From Hyphomicrobium_A sp963782555 (GTDB lineage Bacteria > Pseudomonadota > Alphaproteobacteria > Rhizobiales > Hyphomicrobiaceae), in the NCBI GenBank assembly GCA_963782555.1, contig CAWAKB010000005.1, forward strand, positions 124,001 to 188,000: a DNA stretch of 64,000 bases, given 5' to 3'. Below are positions 27,985 to 36,474 of the stretch, one piece after another. A program made the position numbers and the translations under genes. The notes under the pieces are model-generated. The model ran no database searches and had not been told where the DNA came from. It worked only from the letters and a program-made list of their open reading frames with translations. The first letter of the stretch is position 1. Every line of letters begins with the position of its first letter.

Positions 27985-29292
27985 CTACGCGCCCAACAGC
28001 GCCAGCGGTCCGCGCTCGCGCACGGCCACGAAAACGCGCTGCCGCGCGCGCACGTCTTCGAGATCGCTGGGGGCCAAGCTGCTGCGCTCCCCCTCCGCAA
28101 GCACGAGGTCGGCGTGGTGCTGCAAAACCACCTGACGCTCGCATTTGCCCTCGCAGCTCGCCACCGCCGTCAGAACCTCGAGCATACGGATCAGCACGGC
28201 GGGCTTGCCTGCCGCATTCTGGCGGATCATGTGGAACATGGAATTTGTAAGTCCGTCGTAGTCGACGTTAGGCACCACCAGCGCCGGCTTGTTGCCACGC
28301 ATGTAGACGCCTGTCGGCAGACGCAGCGGCACCAGGTGGCAAAGCGCGGTGCCCAGGCGGTCGAGGACGCTAATTGCGGTCTGCGGATCATTGACGCCCG
28401 GCGACAACGCGCGCACCGCGACCTCGACCAAATGACGAACCGCAAACTCGACGTCGGCCGGGCTCATGCGCTCTGGGCCGAGCGCGGTGGCGGTGTTGAT
28501 GGCGTCCTTGGCGCCGTCGCTCGGCGGATTGACCAGCGCGATCGGTGCGCCGGGGAAGACGTAGTGTCCCGGACGCACGAGCAGGCGCACCGCCGTCTTA
28601 TGCGCAGCCGCCCAGTCGGCAAGCCCGTCCTCGTCGAGCTGCTGCAGGTAGCCGTAGCGGTCGTTGCAGACGGGTTGCGCCTCGCGCCAGAACTCGGGCG
28701 GCGGCGGTGCGGGCAGCTCATCCTCGGTCGTCAGCCGATCGATCATCTTCGTGACGTCGGCGCTGACGAGATCGACCACCGTGTCGACGTTGATGCGCCC
28801 GGCCATGTGTCCGACGAACCATACCAGCGTGCCCACGCACACGAAGGCAAGCAGGATGGCGACGCTTAAGGCAAAGTGGGGAACGAACCCGCCTTCGCTT
28901 TCGATGCGCACGCTGCGCAGCGCCATCAGTGCGTAGGCAAACGTCCCGAGGAAGGCTCCAAGCGTGAATTGGTTGCCGCGGTCGCGCGTGAAGTTGCGCA
29001 ATAGCCGCGGTCCCATCTGCCCTGCCGCGAGCGAAAGCGCGGCGATGGTGATGGAGAAGACGGTGCCCGCCACCGCGATGGTCGAGGAGGCGATGGCGCC
29101 CAGTAGGGTGCGGGCACCCGCCGCCCCGCCGTCGTAGAGCCAGGTGTGCAGCAGCCAATCGGGAAACTCTGTGCTGCGGTCGAGCCGCACCAGCGCAACG
29201 GCTCCGACCACACCGCCGAGGACCATGAGCGCCGGAATGACCCAGAACGCGTCGCTGAGATCATTGGCAAACTTGCGGAGACGGGCGGTCAA
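27985..29292 (-). CDS. DUF2254 membrane protein, copy 1
   Basis: A 435-residue protein with four predicted N-terminal transmembrane helices (around residues 15-37, 62-90, 105-125, 140-165) and a soluble C-terminal half (VNPPSDGAKDAINTATALGP, LSPGVNDPQTAISVLDRLG). The latter motif is typical of DUF2254. Start is TTG (29292), as in copy 2. It is 6 bases from the stop of the upstream DUF3309 gene, hence one operon. It converges on the desaturase gene with 6 bases between stops. Function unknown. Confidence 0.85.
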   Translation of the reverse strand: MTARLRKFANDLSDAFWVIPALMVLGGVVGAVALVRLDRSTEFPDWLLHTWLYDGGAAGARTLLGAIASSTIAVAGTVFSITIAALSLAAGQMGPRLLRNFTRDRGNQFTLGAFLGTFAYALMALRSVRIESEGGFVPHFALSVAILLAFVCVGTLVWFVGHMAGRINVDTVVDLVSADVTKMIDRLTTEDELPAPPPPEFWREAQPVCNDRYGYLQQLDEDGLADWAAAHKTAVRLLVRPGHYVFPGAPIALVNPPSDGAKDAINTATALGPERMSPADVEFAVRHLVEVAVRALSPGVNDPQTAISVLDRLGTALCHLVPLRLPTGVYMRGNKPALVVPNVDYDGLTNSMFHMIRQNAAGKPAVLIRMLEVLTAVASCEGKCERQVVLQHHADLVLAEGERSSLAPSDLEDVRARQRVFVAVRERGPLALLGA

Positions 29293-29298
29293 GAAAAC

Positions 29299-29454
29299 CT
29301 AGACGCGTCCGAGCAAGGCCAGGATCAAGAGGATGATCAATATGGTTCCGACCAGGCCCGATGGCCCATAGCCCCAGCCGCGGCTATAGCCCCAGTTTGG
29401 CAGGGCGCCGATCAGCGCCAGGATGAGAATGACAATTAATATGGTGCTTAGCAT
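29299..29454 (-). CDS. DUF3309 small hydrophobic protein
   Basis: A 51-residue protein of the DUF3309 type: MLSTILIVILILALIGALPN, then a Trp/Gly/Tyr-rich middle (WGYSRGWGYGPSG) and a second hydrophobic stretch (VGTILIILLILALLGRV). It is widespread in alphaproteobacteria as a tiny membrane protein of unknown role. It forms an operon with DUF2254 copy 1. A decayed copy is at 32111-32182. Confidence 0.85.
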   Translation of the reverse strand: MLSTILIVILILALIGALPNWGYSRGWGYGPSGLVGTILIILLILALLGRV

Positions 29455-29636
29455 TGTTGGTTCCTTCGCCTTGCAGTCGCGGCAAAGAGAAACACTTCAA
29501 GTGCGCCGAAAGTTCCCGCGGACGGCCCGCGTGAGGGCGCTGGCTCGCGCGGTGGCGTCCGCTGATATCGGGTGATCGCGAGACGAGACCTTGCTGTGCG
29601 CGGCCGCGATTGGGCCCCGCTAGGGTTTCTCGCCTA

Positions 29637-30367
29637 CTACAAGCCGACGATCGTCTTGCCTTTTTTGAAAGCGCTGCCGACGTCGATGTCGGCGGCATCG
29701 AGTCCCGCTCGAACCATGGCGGCCCGGAACTCGGGCTCGCCGTGGTGGAGGGGCGAATTGAATAGCGTGTCCCCGTAGCGGAACAGCACCTGCACGGCCT
29801 GCAACACGCTCATGTTGGAGAAGCCGAATCCCGGCAGGATGCTGGTGTTTCGCTTTTTCATGATCTTGCCCAAGAGAAAGCCTGCCAGAAAATCGGCATG
29901 CGGCTCCATTTGCCAAGGCCCGTCGGGCGACATCCCGCTCCTGTATTGAAGGATATGGCCGAACTCGTGCGCCATGAGGACGGCAATGACCGGCTGAAAA
30001 GGATCGGTGGCTGCCGGTGGCATCTCGCGGTCCAGGAGGGGGTGACGCCGAACATGATGGTGCCGTCGGGCTCCTGCGGGAACAAGGCGTCCGGCAGAGC
30101 GAGTGCGTTCGCGCCGTCGCTGTCATCATAGAAGCAGAAGCCCGGCTTCACCCCGGCCTCCTTGGCAATCTCACTATGCATGATCTTGCAGTCGGAATCC
30201 CAGAACAGGTTGCCTGAGGACAGGCGCTCGCGGGTGTCGATTTCCGGATCGGCGGCGGCGGCCATCCGGCAGCCGTCTTTCCCCGCTTTCGCCAGCGCCG
30301 AGGAAACGCCGCAACCGCAAGTAAGGAGCACCGATACCAGCGCTGCAGAAAATGCCCTCCGGTCCAT
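29637..30367 (-). CDS. Exported putative zinc metallopeptidase, with a -1 frameshift near 30038-30042
   Basis: About 243 residues once one base is restored. MDRRAFSAALVSVLLTCGCG is an export signal with a possible lipobox; GGGG precedes the ATG at 30367. The first frame runs to GTIMFGVTP and is then out of frame. The other frame gives LLDREMPPAATDPFQPVIAV, then the metal site MAHEFGHILQY (HEFGH, an HExxH motif) and EPHADFLAGFLLGK, a possible third ligand as in E-x2-AD peptidases. The break is in a run of five G (five C on the coding strand). It lies between the two desaturase/DUF2254 copies. Family not identified. Confidence 0.7.
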
Positions 30368-30420
30368 CGAATCCCCCATAGAAGCATCGACCGCGGCTTC
30401 GAGTGGCAACGACGATTGGC

Positions 30421-30485
30421 GCGTCTCAGCGCGCCTCGCCGATGATGTAGCGCGCAACCGCGCTCGCGCGCACGCCGTTCTCGCT
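30421..30485. repeat. 65-bp direct repeat, left copy (ycgN 3' end fragment)
   Basis: These 65 bases match 32289-32353 at 63 of 65 positions. The right copy encodes the last 20 codons and stop of ycgN on the minus strand; the left copy keeps the same frame (GVRASAVARYIIGEAR) but has no gene body. The left repeat ends exactly where homology to the desaturase C-terminus begins, so it marks a recombination junction. Confidence 0.85.
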
Positions 30486-30796
30486 TGCCCGTGGGGCATG
30501 GATTATCACTTGGCGCACCACCTGTGGCGTCGGTGCCGCACTACAACTTGAAGCGGCTGCACGAGGTGCTGCTGCGCGATCCGGCCTGTCGCGAGAAGGG
30601 CGTGGTCGCGGAGGGCTATTTCGGCGATCACGACAACGCCGCGGGGCACCCCACTGCGCTGGGCGTGCTGGGTGAGAAGTGGGCGCCTAAGGGTCGTGAG
30701 GCGGCTTACGTCAACAACGCGACACTGGAGAACGCCGACGTGGCTGAAGCCGAAGGCATCGCCCGCGAGGTCGAGGCCTCACGGCGCAACGGCTGA
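30486..30796 (+). pseudogene. Truncated, frameshifted copy of the desaturase C-terminus
   Basis: Matches the end of the desaturase gene from its third His box (27669) to the stop at 27978: WGMDYHLAHH, then SVPHYNLKRLHEVLLRDPAC, EGYFGD and EREVEAS-like residues. The first three-quarters of the gene is absent, and one base is missing near 30524. Most differences from the parent are silent or conservative, which suggests that it was once under selection as a full gene. Its end overlaps the DUF2254 copy 2 gene. Confidence 0.85.
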
Positions 30797-32104
30797 TCGT
30801 CGTTGCGCGCTCAACAGCCTCCGCTGCCCTGAACCGCACATGGCTTCAAAGTCGGCATGACGGGCGCGCAGGTACTCCACATCGGAGGGTCCCAAGCCGG
30901 TGCGCGCGGCGTCGGCTAGCACGAGATCGGCATGTTCCTGCAAGGTGGCCACCCGCGTCGGCTCGCGCTCGCAGCTCGCCACCGCGGTCAGCACCGCCAG
31001 GATATGGGTCAGCACGGCGGCGTTGCCCGCCGCATTCTGCCTGATCTTGTGGAACATGGTTGCGACGATCTCTGCGTAGCCGACGCTCGGCACCATAAGA
31101 ACCACGCGCTCGTGGCGACTGTAGACGCCGGTGGGCAGCTGCAGCGACGCCATCCGGCAAAGCGCTGAGCCGAGGTGATCGAGCGCGCTGCACGCGGTGT
31201 TGGGATCGTTCACACCGGGGGACAGGGCGCGAACCGCCATCTCCACGATCTGACGCGCCGCGAACTGGACGTCAGCGGGACTGCTCCGGCTCAGAGCGAG
31301 TACGCTAGCGGCACGGATTGCCTTGCCAGCACCCTCGGCCGGTGGCTTGACGAGGGCGATGGGGGCACCGGGAAAGATGTAGTCGCCCGTCTTGACCAGG
31401 AGCCATACCGCCGTACCGTGGGCGGCGGCCCAGTCGGCCAGGCCGTCCTCGTCGAGCTGATGCAGGTAGCCACAGCGAGTGTCGTGTACCGGCTGTGCCT
31501 CGCGCCAGTAGCTTTTGGGCGGCGGGGCAGCGAGTGCATCATCGGTGGTCAGCCGGTGCACGACCCGGGCAAGGTCGGCGCTCACCAAGCTGATGACGGT
31601 ATCGACGTTGATGCGGGTCGCCATGTGGCCGACAAACCAGACGAGCGTGCCGACACACACGAAAGCCAGTATGATTGCCACGCTCAGCGACAGATGCGGG
31701 GTAAACTCCTCGTTGCGTATGCTGCGCAACACCAAGAGCGCGAAGGCGAACGTTGCCAGGAATGCGCCGAGTGTGAACTGATTGCCTCGATCTCGCGTGA
31801 AGTTGTGCAGCAGCCGCGGCCCCATCTGTCCGGCGGCAAGCGTCAGCGCAGCAATGGTGATGGAGAAGACCGTGCCGGCCACGCCGATCGTGGAAGACAT
31901 GATCGCTCCCAGGAGCGTGCGGGCACCCGCAACATCGCCCATATAGATCAAGAAGAGGCCGTGTGTCGGCAACGGGATCAGACCGCTGCGATCGAGACGC
32001 ACGAGAGCCAAGGCGCTCAGCGCGCCGGCGAGCACCATCAAGCCGGGTACGAGCCAGAACGCCTCGCTGAGATCGTTCAGCAGTTTGTGAATTCGTACGG
32101 TCAA
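30779..32104 (-). CDS. DUF2254 membrane protein, copy 2
   Basis: A 441-residue paralogue of the 27985-29292 gene. Of the first 40 residues, 26 are identical. It has the same four-helix N-terminal region and the same LSPGVNDPNTACSALDHLG block. It appears intact with the same TTG start. Its 3' end overlaps the desaturase remnant. The organism thus keeps two diverged DUF2254 genes, both following a DUF3309-like leader gene and both convergent with desaturase sequence. Confidence 0.85.
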   Translation of the reverse strand: MTVRIHKLLNDLSEAFWLVPGLMVLAGALSALALVRLDRSGLIPLPTHGLFLIYMGDVAGARTLLGAIMSSTIGVAGTVFSITIAALTLAAGQMGPRLLHNFTRDRGNQFTLGAFLATFAFALLVLRSIRNEEFTPHLSLSVAIILAFVCVGTLVWFVGHMATRINVDTVISLVSADLARVVHRLTTDDALAAPPPKSYWREAQPVHDTRCGYLHQLDEDGLADWAAAHGTAVWLLVKTGDYIFPGAPIALVKPPAEGAGKAIRAASVLALSRSSPADVQFAARQIVEMAVRALSPGVNDPNTACSALDHLGSALCRMASLQLPTGVYSRHERVVLMVPSVGYAEIVATMFHKIRQNAAGNAAVLTHILAVLTAVASCEREPTRVATLQEHADLVLADAARTGLGPSDVEYLRARHADFEAMCGSGQRRLLSAQRRSAVAP

Positions 32105-32110
32105 AGTTGC

Positions 32111-32182
32111 CTAGCTGGCCGGTCGAGCAGGATCAGAATCGCCAGAATGATGTGCAACAACCATTAATATGGTGCTTAGCAT
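32111..32182 (-). pseudogene. Decayed DUF3309 gene
   Basis: Begins MLSTILMVV like the intact gene at 29454, then shifts frame and stops after 23 codons. A different frame reads LHIILAILILLDRP, matching the second hydrophobic stretch of DUF3309. So the middle (Trp/Gly/Tyr-rich) part has been lost and the frame broken. It sits 6 bases before DUF2254 copy 2, the same arrangement as in copy 1. Confidence 0.75.
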
Positions 32183-32288
32183 TTATTGCTCGTTCGCCTC
32201 GGGGCGTGGCGAAGAAACCCCCCAAACGCTGCTGTAAGTTTCTGAGGGCACGCCAGGCGCGCATGATCAGTTATGCAGCGCGAGCGCT

Positions 32289-32353
32289 GCGTCTCAGCGC
32301 GCCTCGCCGATGATGTAGCGCGCAACCGCGCTCGGGCGCACGCCCTTCTCGCT
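32289..32353. repeat. 65-bp direct repeat, right copy (inside ycgN)
   Basis: Right member of the pair described at 30421-30485, with two mismatches. It covers the 3' end of ycgN. The repeats bound 1.8 kb that holds the desaturase remnant, DUF2254 copy 2 and DUF3309 remnant. Confidence 0.85.
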
Positions 32354-32782
32354 GCGCGCCCAGCTGCGCACGGAAACGCCCGCCTGATGCACGGTCTCGG
32401 GATCGCCCGACACGAGCGGATGCCACCACGAAAGCCCGCGTCCCTTGGCAATGCGCTTATAGGCGCAGCTTGCCGGCAGCCAGGTGATCTCGCGCACGTT
32501 CTCTGGCGTGAACACGATGCAGTCCGGCTCGCTCGCATGCCGGTTCGCATAGTCGCAGCAGCGGCAGGAGCCGATGTCGAGAAGGCCGCAGGCGAGCCGC
32601 GTCAGATACACGTCGGCGGTATCCTCGTCCTCGATCTTGACGAGGCAGCACTGCCCGCAGCCGTCGCACAGCGACTCCCACTCGGCGCGCGACATCTCCT
32701 CGAGGGTCTTGCTCTCCCAAAACGGTGCCGGCTCGGGCGGCGCCGAGACTTTTGAGGACTTCTTCTGCTTTGGTGTGCTCAT
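32294..32782 (-). CDS. ycgN: YcgN/UPF0260 cysteine cluster protein
   Basis: A 162-residue protein of the YcgN family. Features: FWESKTLEEMSRAEWESLCD, metal cluster motifs CDGCGQCC and GSCRCCDY, and LPASCAYKRIAKGRGLSWWHP. It probably binds iron or zinc through its Cys cluster; no activity is known. GGAGAGG precedes the ATG at 32782. Its 3' end is duplicated at 30421-30485. Confidence 0.9.
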   Translation of the reverse strand: MSTPKQKKSSKVSAPPEPAPFWESKTLEEMSRAEWESLCDGCGQCCLVKIEDEDTADVYLTRLACGLLDIGSCRCCDYANRHASEPDCIVFTPENVREITWLPASCAYKRIAKGRGLSWWHPLVSGDPETVHQAGVSVRSWARSEKGVRPSAVARYIIGEAR

Positions 32783-32869
32783 GGCTGCCTCTCCGACTGA
32801 CCGATCCGCAGCCAAAGGTCAAGGTGCCATGCGCGCGAGAAGGTTATTGAGGGAGAGCGCCAAAGGTGA

Positions 32870-32901
32870 AGCCCCGCCTGGCGTTTCGCTCTGGCGGGGC
32901 T
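32870..32901. terminator. Strong hairpin, possible terminator
   Basis: AGCCCCGCC (32870-32878) pairs with GGCGGGGCT (32893-32901) over a 14-base loop. CTTGT follows on the plus strand. It is about 500 bases from the MFS gene stop, so its assignment to a transcript is uncertain. Confidence 0.4.
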
Positions 32902-33415
32902 CTTGTCATCGATAACCTGCCCAGCTGAGCCGGGCTTATGATGCGAGGCTCTGTGATCCGGGCCCCGGATCCCGCCCTCGTATGAAGTCTGCCAAATTTT
33001 GAGTGATATCGACCCGGCGTAGCGCGATCGTAGCGCTTAAGCTCGCTATCCGAGCCGTGACCCCGCTTCAGCGCGAGGTCCGCAATGACTTCCCGGTGGC
33101 GTCATGCTCCCATCCTTCGCTGTTGATCCGGCGGCGGTCGTCCTCACAACCAGGGGTCTCATGACCAATGGTGCTGCCGGAGCGCGAACTCTTCCAATCC
33201 GGGGTGACCAGGAGCGGGGTTCCACTCAGTCCGGCAGCGACGGCCGCCAGCTATTAAGGTCTGCCCGGCGACGCCGACTGTCAAGCGGCGTTCGCAGGCT
33301 GCTCTTCACAATCGCAGCTGACGCTTCTGGCTGCTAACGCTGGCCGTCGTTCACAGTGCCCAGCGAAAGGCGTAGCGCAGAGCCGCGGCCGCATCATGGT
33401 CGATCATGTGAGGCC
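32902..33415. other. Noncoding stretch between ycgN and the MFS gene
   Basis: About 510 bases without a credible gene. A short plus-strand frame at 33104-33337 has no recognisable features. A small palindrome GATCCGG-GCC-CCGGATC occurs near 32956. No tRNA-like fold was seen. Confidence 0.35.
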
Positions 33416-35401
33416 TCAGGGTCGTGGCCGCTCCGGCGGCGTGCGCGCGAAGGAATTGGCAAGCTCACGCATCATCGCCAGGACATCGGGATGCTTGTCG
33501 GGATGCCAATCGGCGAGCATGCGTTTGAGCTCGGCTTCGCGCTGTTGCAGGAGCCGCTGATAGTCTGCGCCTCCCTTGGCGCTGAGCTCGAAAATCTCGC
33601 CGGGACCTTCTATCGCCATTCCCGTCGCCACCAGCCGCGCAAGCAGCGCCGCACATTGCGCGTCCCCTATGCTGGATCGCCGCTCGAGCTCGGATTTGGA
33701 TATGCGGCCTTGGTTCTCTCCGATCCGCGCTAAGAGCCACAACTCGTCGGGCTCGATGTCGAGCTCCATACGCGCGGCGCGCTGCTTGTAGACCAGCCAC
33801 CGGTTCTCGCGCGCCGTCATGCGGGCGACGATGCGCTGCAGCTCCTCGATCGAAGTGGCATCGCGCGGCATCTCGAAGGCATCGCCCATAGGCTCCGGCC
33901 TGATGCTGGTGCGCAGCGGCACCTCCTTGATGGCCAGCGAGAGCAGAAAGGAGAGGAGCGCGAGGAGGGAGGCCGTCACGAAGACGGGGTGCAGGGAATT
34001 GACGAAGAGGGCCAGATAGGTGGCGCGCAGCGGCTCTGCCAAAGCAGCGATCGCCGCGGGATCGCGCAACACGCTCGAGGCATCGGGGATGGCGCGGTGG
34101 ATGTTGGCCTCGAGCGCATAGGCAAAGATGCCGCCGAAGAGCGCCGCACCCACCGAGCCGCCGATCGACCGAAACAGCGTCGTTCCCGACGTCGCCACGC
34201 CGAGCTGCTCGTAGGCGACCGCGTTCTGCACCGCCATGACCAGGATTTGCATGACCATGCCGAGCCCCAGCCCCAGCACCAGCATGTAGGCGGAGGCGGT
34301 AAAGGCCGATGTCGCTACGTCGAGGCGCGACAGCAGGAAGAGGGCAATCGTCATCAGTGCCGTGCCGCAGATGGGGAACATGCGATAGCGGCCGATGCGG
34401 CTGATGATCTGGCCGCTGGTGATGGATGACACGAACACGCCCAGCATCATCGGGGTCAGATGCAAGCCGGCGCTGGTGGGATCGAGGCCTTTGACCACCT
34501 GCAGGTAGACGGGCATCAGCGTGATCGAGCCAAAGAGCGCCATGCCGACGATGAAGCCGATTCCCGTGGCGATGACGAAGGCGCGGTTGGAAAAGAGCGA
34601 CAGCGGCAGCAGCGGCTCGGCGACCGTCGCCTCGACGTAGAGAAAGGCCGCAAGCGAAAGAACGGCCGCCAGCGCGATCGCAAAAAGGCTGACGGGCGCT
34701 TGCGACATGAGCATGCCGCCGAGGCTGCTGATCAGTATGGTGCACGTCAGTGCGATGGCGAGCAGCGTCGCCCCGGCGTAATCGATCGTCGCTTTTGCCG
34801 CTCGCTGGTGGGGGCGGAAGGCCGCGCTGATCACGGCCAGGGCGAGAAGCCCGATGGGCAGGTTGATGTAGAAGATCCAGCGCCAGGACAGGTGGTCGAC
34901 GATGAACCCACCCACGAGCGGCCCGATGACGGTCGAGACGCCGAAGACGCCGCCGAAGAAGCCCTGATAGCGCCCACGCTCGCGCGGAGGCACGATGTCG
35001 CCGACGACGGCCATTGCCGTGACCATGAGGCCGCCGCCGCCAAGGCCTTGCACGATGCGAAAGGCGATGAGCTCCGGCAGGTTCTGGGCAATGCCGCATA
35101 GCGCCGAGCCGGCGAGGAAGATGACAATGGCCGCCTGCAGCACGATGCGCCGGCCGAAGATATCGCCGAGCTTTCCGTAGAGCGGGATGACGACGGTGGT
35201 CGCCAGCAGATAGGCGGTCACGATCCAGGAGAGGTGCGTCAGTCCGCCAATCTCGCCGACGATGATCGGCAAGGCGGTCGAGACGATCGTCTGATCGAGG
35301 GAGGCAAGCAGCAGAACCAGCACCAGCGCGGCAAAGACGGCCGAGCGCTCCCGCTGGCTTGTCTCACCGCCTTTGCGGGTGTCGGAAATCGGGCGTTGCA
35401 T
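33416..35401 (-). CDS. MFS drug exporter (EmrB/QacA, DHA2) fused to a MarR-like winged-helix domain
   Basis: A 661-residue protein. Residues 1 to about 492 form a 14-helix DHA2 exporter with its motifs: LASLDQTIVSTALPII, GKLGDIFGRR (motif A), and GPLVGGFIVDHLSWRWIFYI (motif C region). The last 169 residues are soluble and resemble a MarR winged helix: MELDIEPDELWLLARIGENQ, GRISKSELERRSSIG, ALLARLVATGMAIE, FELSAKG, then a helical end. The ATG at 35401 matches the family N-terminus. A drug exporter with a built-in regulator-like domain is unusual; it may sense ligand or bind DNA at the membrane, which is inference. Confidence 0.88.
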   Translation of the reverse strand: MQRPISDTRKGGETSQRERSAVFAALVLVLLLASLDQTIVSTALPIIVGEIGGLTHLSWIVTAYLLATTVVIPLYGKLGDIFGRRIVLQAAIVIFLAGSALCGIAQNLPELIAFRIVQGLGGGGLMVTAMAVVGDIVPPRERGRYQGFFGGVFGVSTVIGPLVGGFIVDHLSWRWIFYINLPIGLLALAVISAAFRPHQRAAKATIDYAGATLLAIALTCTILISSLGGMLMSQAPVSLFAIALAAVLSLAAFLYVEATVAEPLLPLSLFSNRAFVIATGIGFIVGMALFGSITLMPVYLQVVKGLDPTSAGLHLTPMMLGVFVSSITSGQIISRIGRYRMFPICGTALMTIALFLLSRLDVATSAFTASAYMLVLGLGLGMVMQILVMAVQNAVAYEQLGVATSGTTLFRSIGGSVGAALFGGIFAYALEANIHRAIPDASSVLRDPAAIAALAEPLRATYLALFVNSLHPVFVTASLLALLSFLLSLAIKEVPLRTSIRPEPMGDAFEMPRDATSIEELQRIVARMTARENRWLVYKQRAARMELDIEPDELWLLARIGENQGRISKSELERRSSIGDAQCAALLARLVATGMAIEGPGEIFELSAKGGADYQRLLQQREAELKRMLADWHPDKHPDVLAMMRELANSFARTPPERPRP

Positions 35402-35733
35402 GGGGTGCGGTCTTCCGCTGCAAGATAGGGCTCGCTGGGTCGGGAAGGCAAGCCAGCGAGGCAACGGCGTGGGCTGCAGTGATCCGTCGGGGCCCCATGG
35501 GCGGCCGTTCCTATGGCTGGCGCCAACCCTGGCCAATAGCTCTCGCTTGTGGCGCGCCCCGAAACCCTCTATGGAGGCCCATCGATTTTGGCCGGACAAT
35601 AGGGCCACTACGCCCAGGCACTGCCGGGCGCACGTACCGTGCCTATCCAAACATCGACAATCCGGGCCGGAGGCCCGCGCCTTGCGCGCGGCTCTCTACG
35701 CTCGTCCGCACCCACTCTACGAAAGGATATCGC
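35402..35733. other. Divergent promoter region and long leader of the cold-shock gene
   Basis: 332 bases. A hairpin CGGGCC-GGA-GGCCCG lies at 35663-35677, in what is probably the cold-shock mRNA leader. GAAAGGA before 35734 is the ribosome site. Long structured leaders are typical of csp genes. Confidence 0.45.
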
Positions 35734-35943
35734 ATGGAAACGGGCACTGTTAAATTCTACAACGACCAAAAAGGCTTCGGCTTCATCGCGCCGGACAACG
35801 GCGGCAAGGACGTTTTCGTTCACGCCACCGCTCTGGAGCGCGCCGGCATGCGCAGCCTCGTCGAAGGCCAGAAGGTCTCCTTCGACACGCAGGAAGATCG
35901 CCGTACCGGCAAGATTGCCGTCGGCACCATCCAGGCGGCCTAA
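35734..35943 (+). CDS. Cold-shock domain protein (CspA family)
   Basis: A 69-residue single cold-shock domain protein that binds single-stranded RNA/DNA and melts RNA structure. RNP1 is KGFGFIAP and RNP2 is VFVHATAL. Start METGTVKFYNDQKGFGFI is canonical. It is followed by a DUF6481 gene, a pairing common in alphaproteobacteria. Confidence 0.95.
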   Translation: METGTVKFYNDQKGFGFIAPDNGGKDVFVHATALERAGMRSLVEGQKVSFDTQEDRRTGKIAVGTIQAA

Positions 35944-36104
35944 GCTGGAACGCCGCGGAACGGCTCTACCGGCGCCGCGGCGCACTTGATCGGCGGCGTC
36001 TGCCCCTGCAGGGGACGGACGCCGCTAGCTTTTTGTCTGCCGCCGCGAGCCAGCGGCGCGGCAATTCAATATCTGCACAACGCCAGAACCAGTGACGGAG
36101 CGAG

Positions 36105-36464
36105 ATGAAAGGCTTCAAGACCCCCACGTTTAGCGATCGGTTGAAGACAGCAGCGACTGCCAAGGAAGCGCACGTGGCGCGCCTTCGCGCCAGACCGGCA
36201 GCCGACGATCCCATTGTGTTGGAGCAGAGGGCTGCCCGCAAGGCGGCCGCTGCTGAGCGCGAGCTGCGTACCGCTGAGCGGGCGGCGGCCAAGCGCGCCG
36301 ATGAGCTGCGCCTCCTCGCTGAGCAGGCGGCACGCGAGACGGCCGAACGCACCGAGCGCGAGGCCCGTCAGGTGCGCGAAGCCGACGAGCAGGCCGAGCT
36401 TCAGGCGCAACGCAAGGCGGCGCGCGATGCTCGCTATGCCGCGCGCAAGCAGCGCCGGGCCTGA
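36105..36464 (+). CDS. DUF6481 family protein (Ala/Arg/Glu-rich coiled coil)
   Basis: A 119-residue, highly charged, helical protein. MKGFKTPTFSDRLKTAATAK is the family start, followed by a long Ala-Arg-Glu coiled coil and a basic end (RYAARKQRRA). Proteins of this type sit near csp genes in several alphaproteobacteria; function unknown. Start is the ATG at 36105 with GGAGCGAG upstream. Confidence 0.75.
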   Translation: MKGFKTPTFSDRLKTAATAKEAHVARLRARPAADDPIVLEQRAARKAAAAERELRTAERAAAKRADELRLLAEQAARETAERTEREARQVREADEQAELQAQRKAARDARYAARKQRRA

Positions 36465-36474
36465 TTACGAGCCG

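Noticed and set aside
30421..30485. Reading the left 65-bp repeat as part of the metallopeptidase N-terminus
   Set aside because: The protein start with signal peptide is at 30367; the repeat lies upstream and is a ycgN fragment.
30421..32353. Insertion sequence or transposon
   Set aside because: No transposase frame and no terminal inverted repeats; the bounding repeats are direct and come from ycgN.
33104..33337. 77-codon open frame
   Set aside because: No ribosome site, no similarity, Arg/Ser-rich composition as expected by chance at this GC content.
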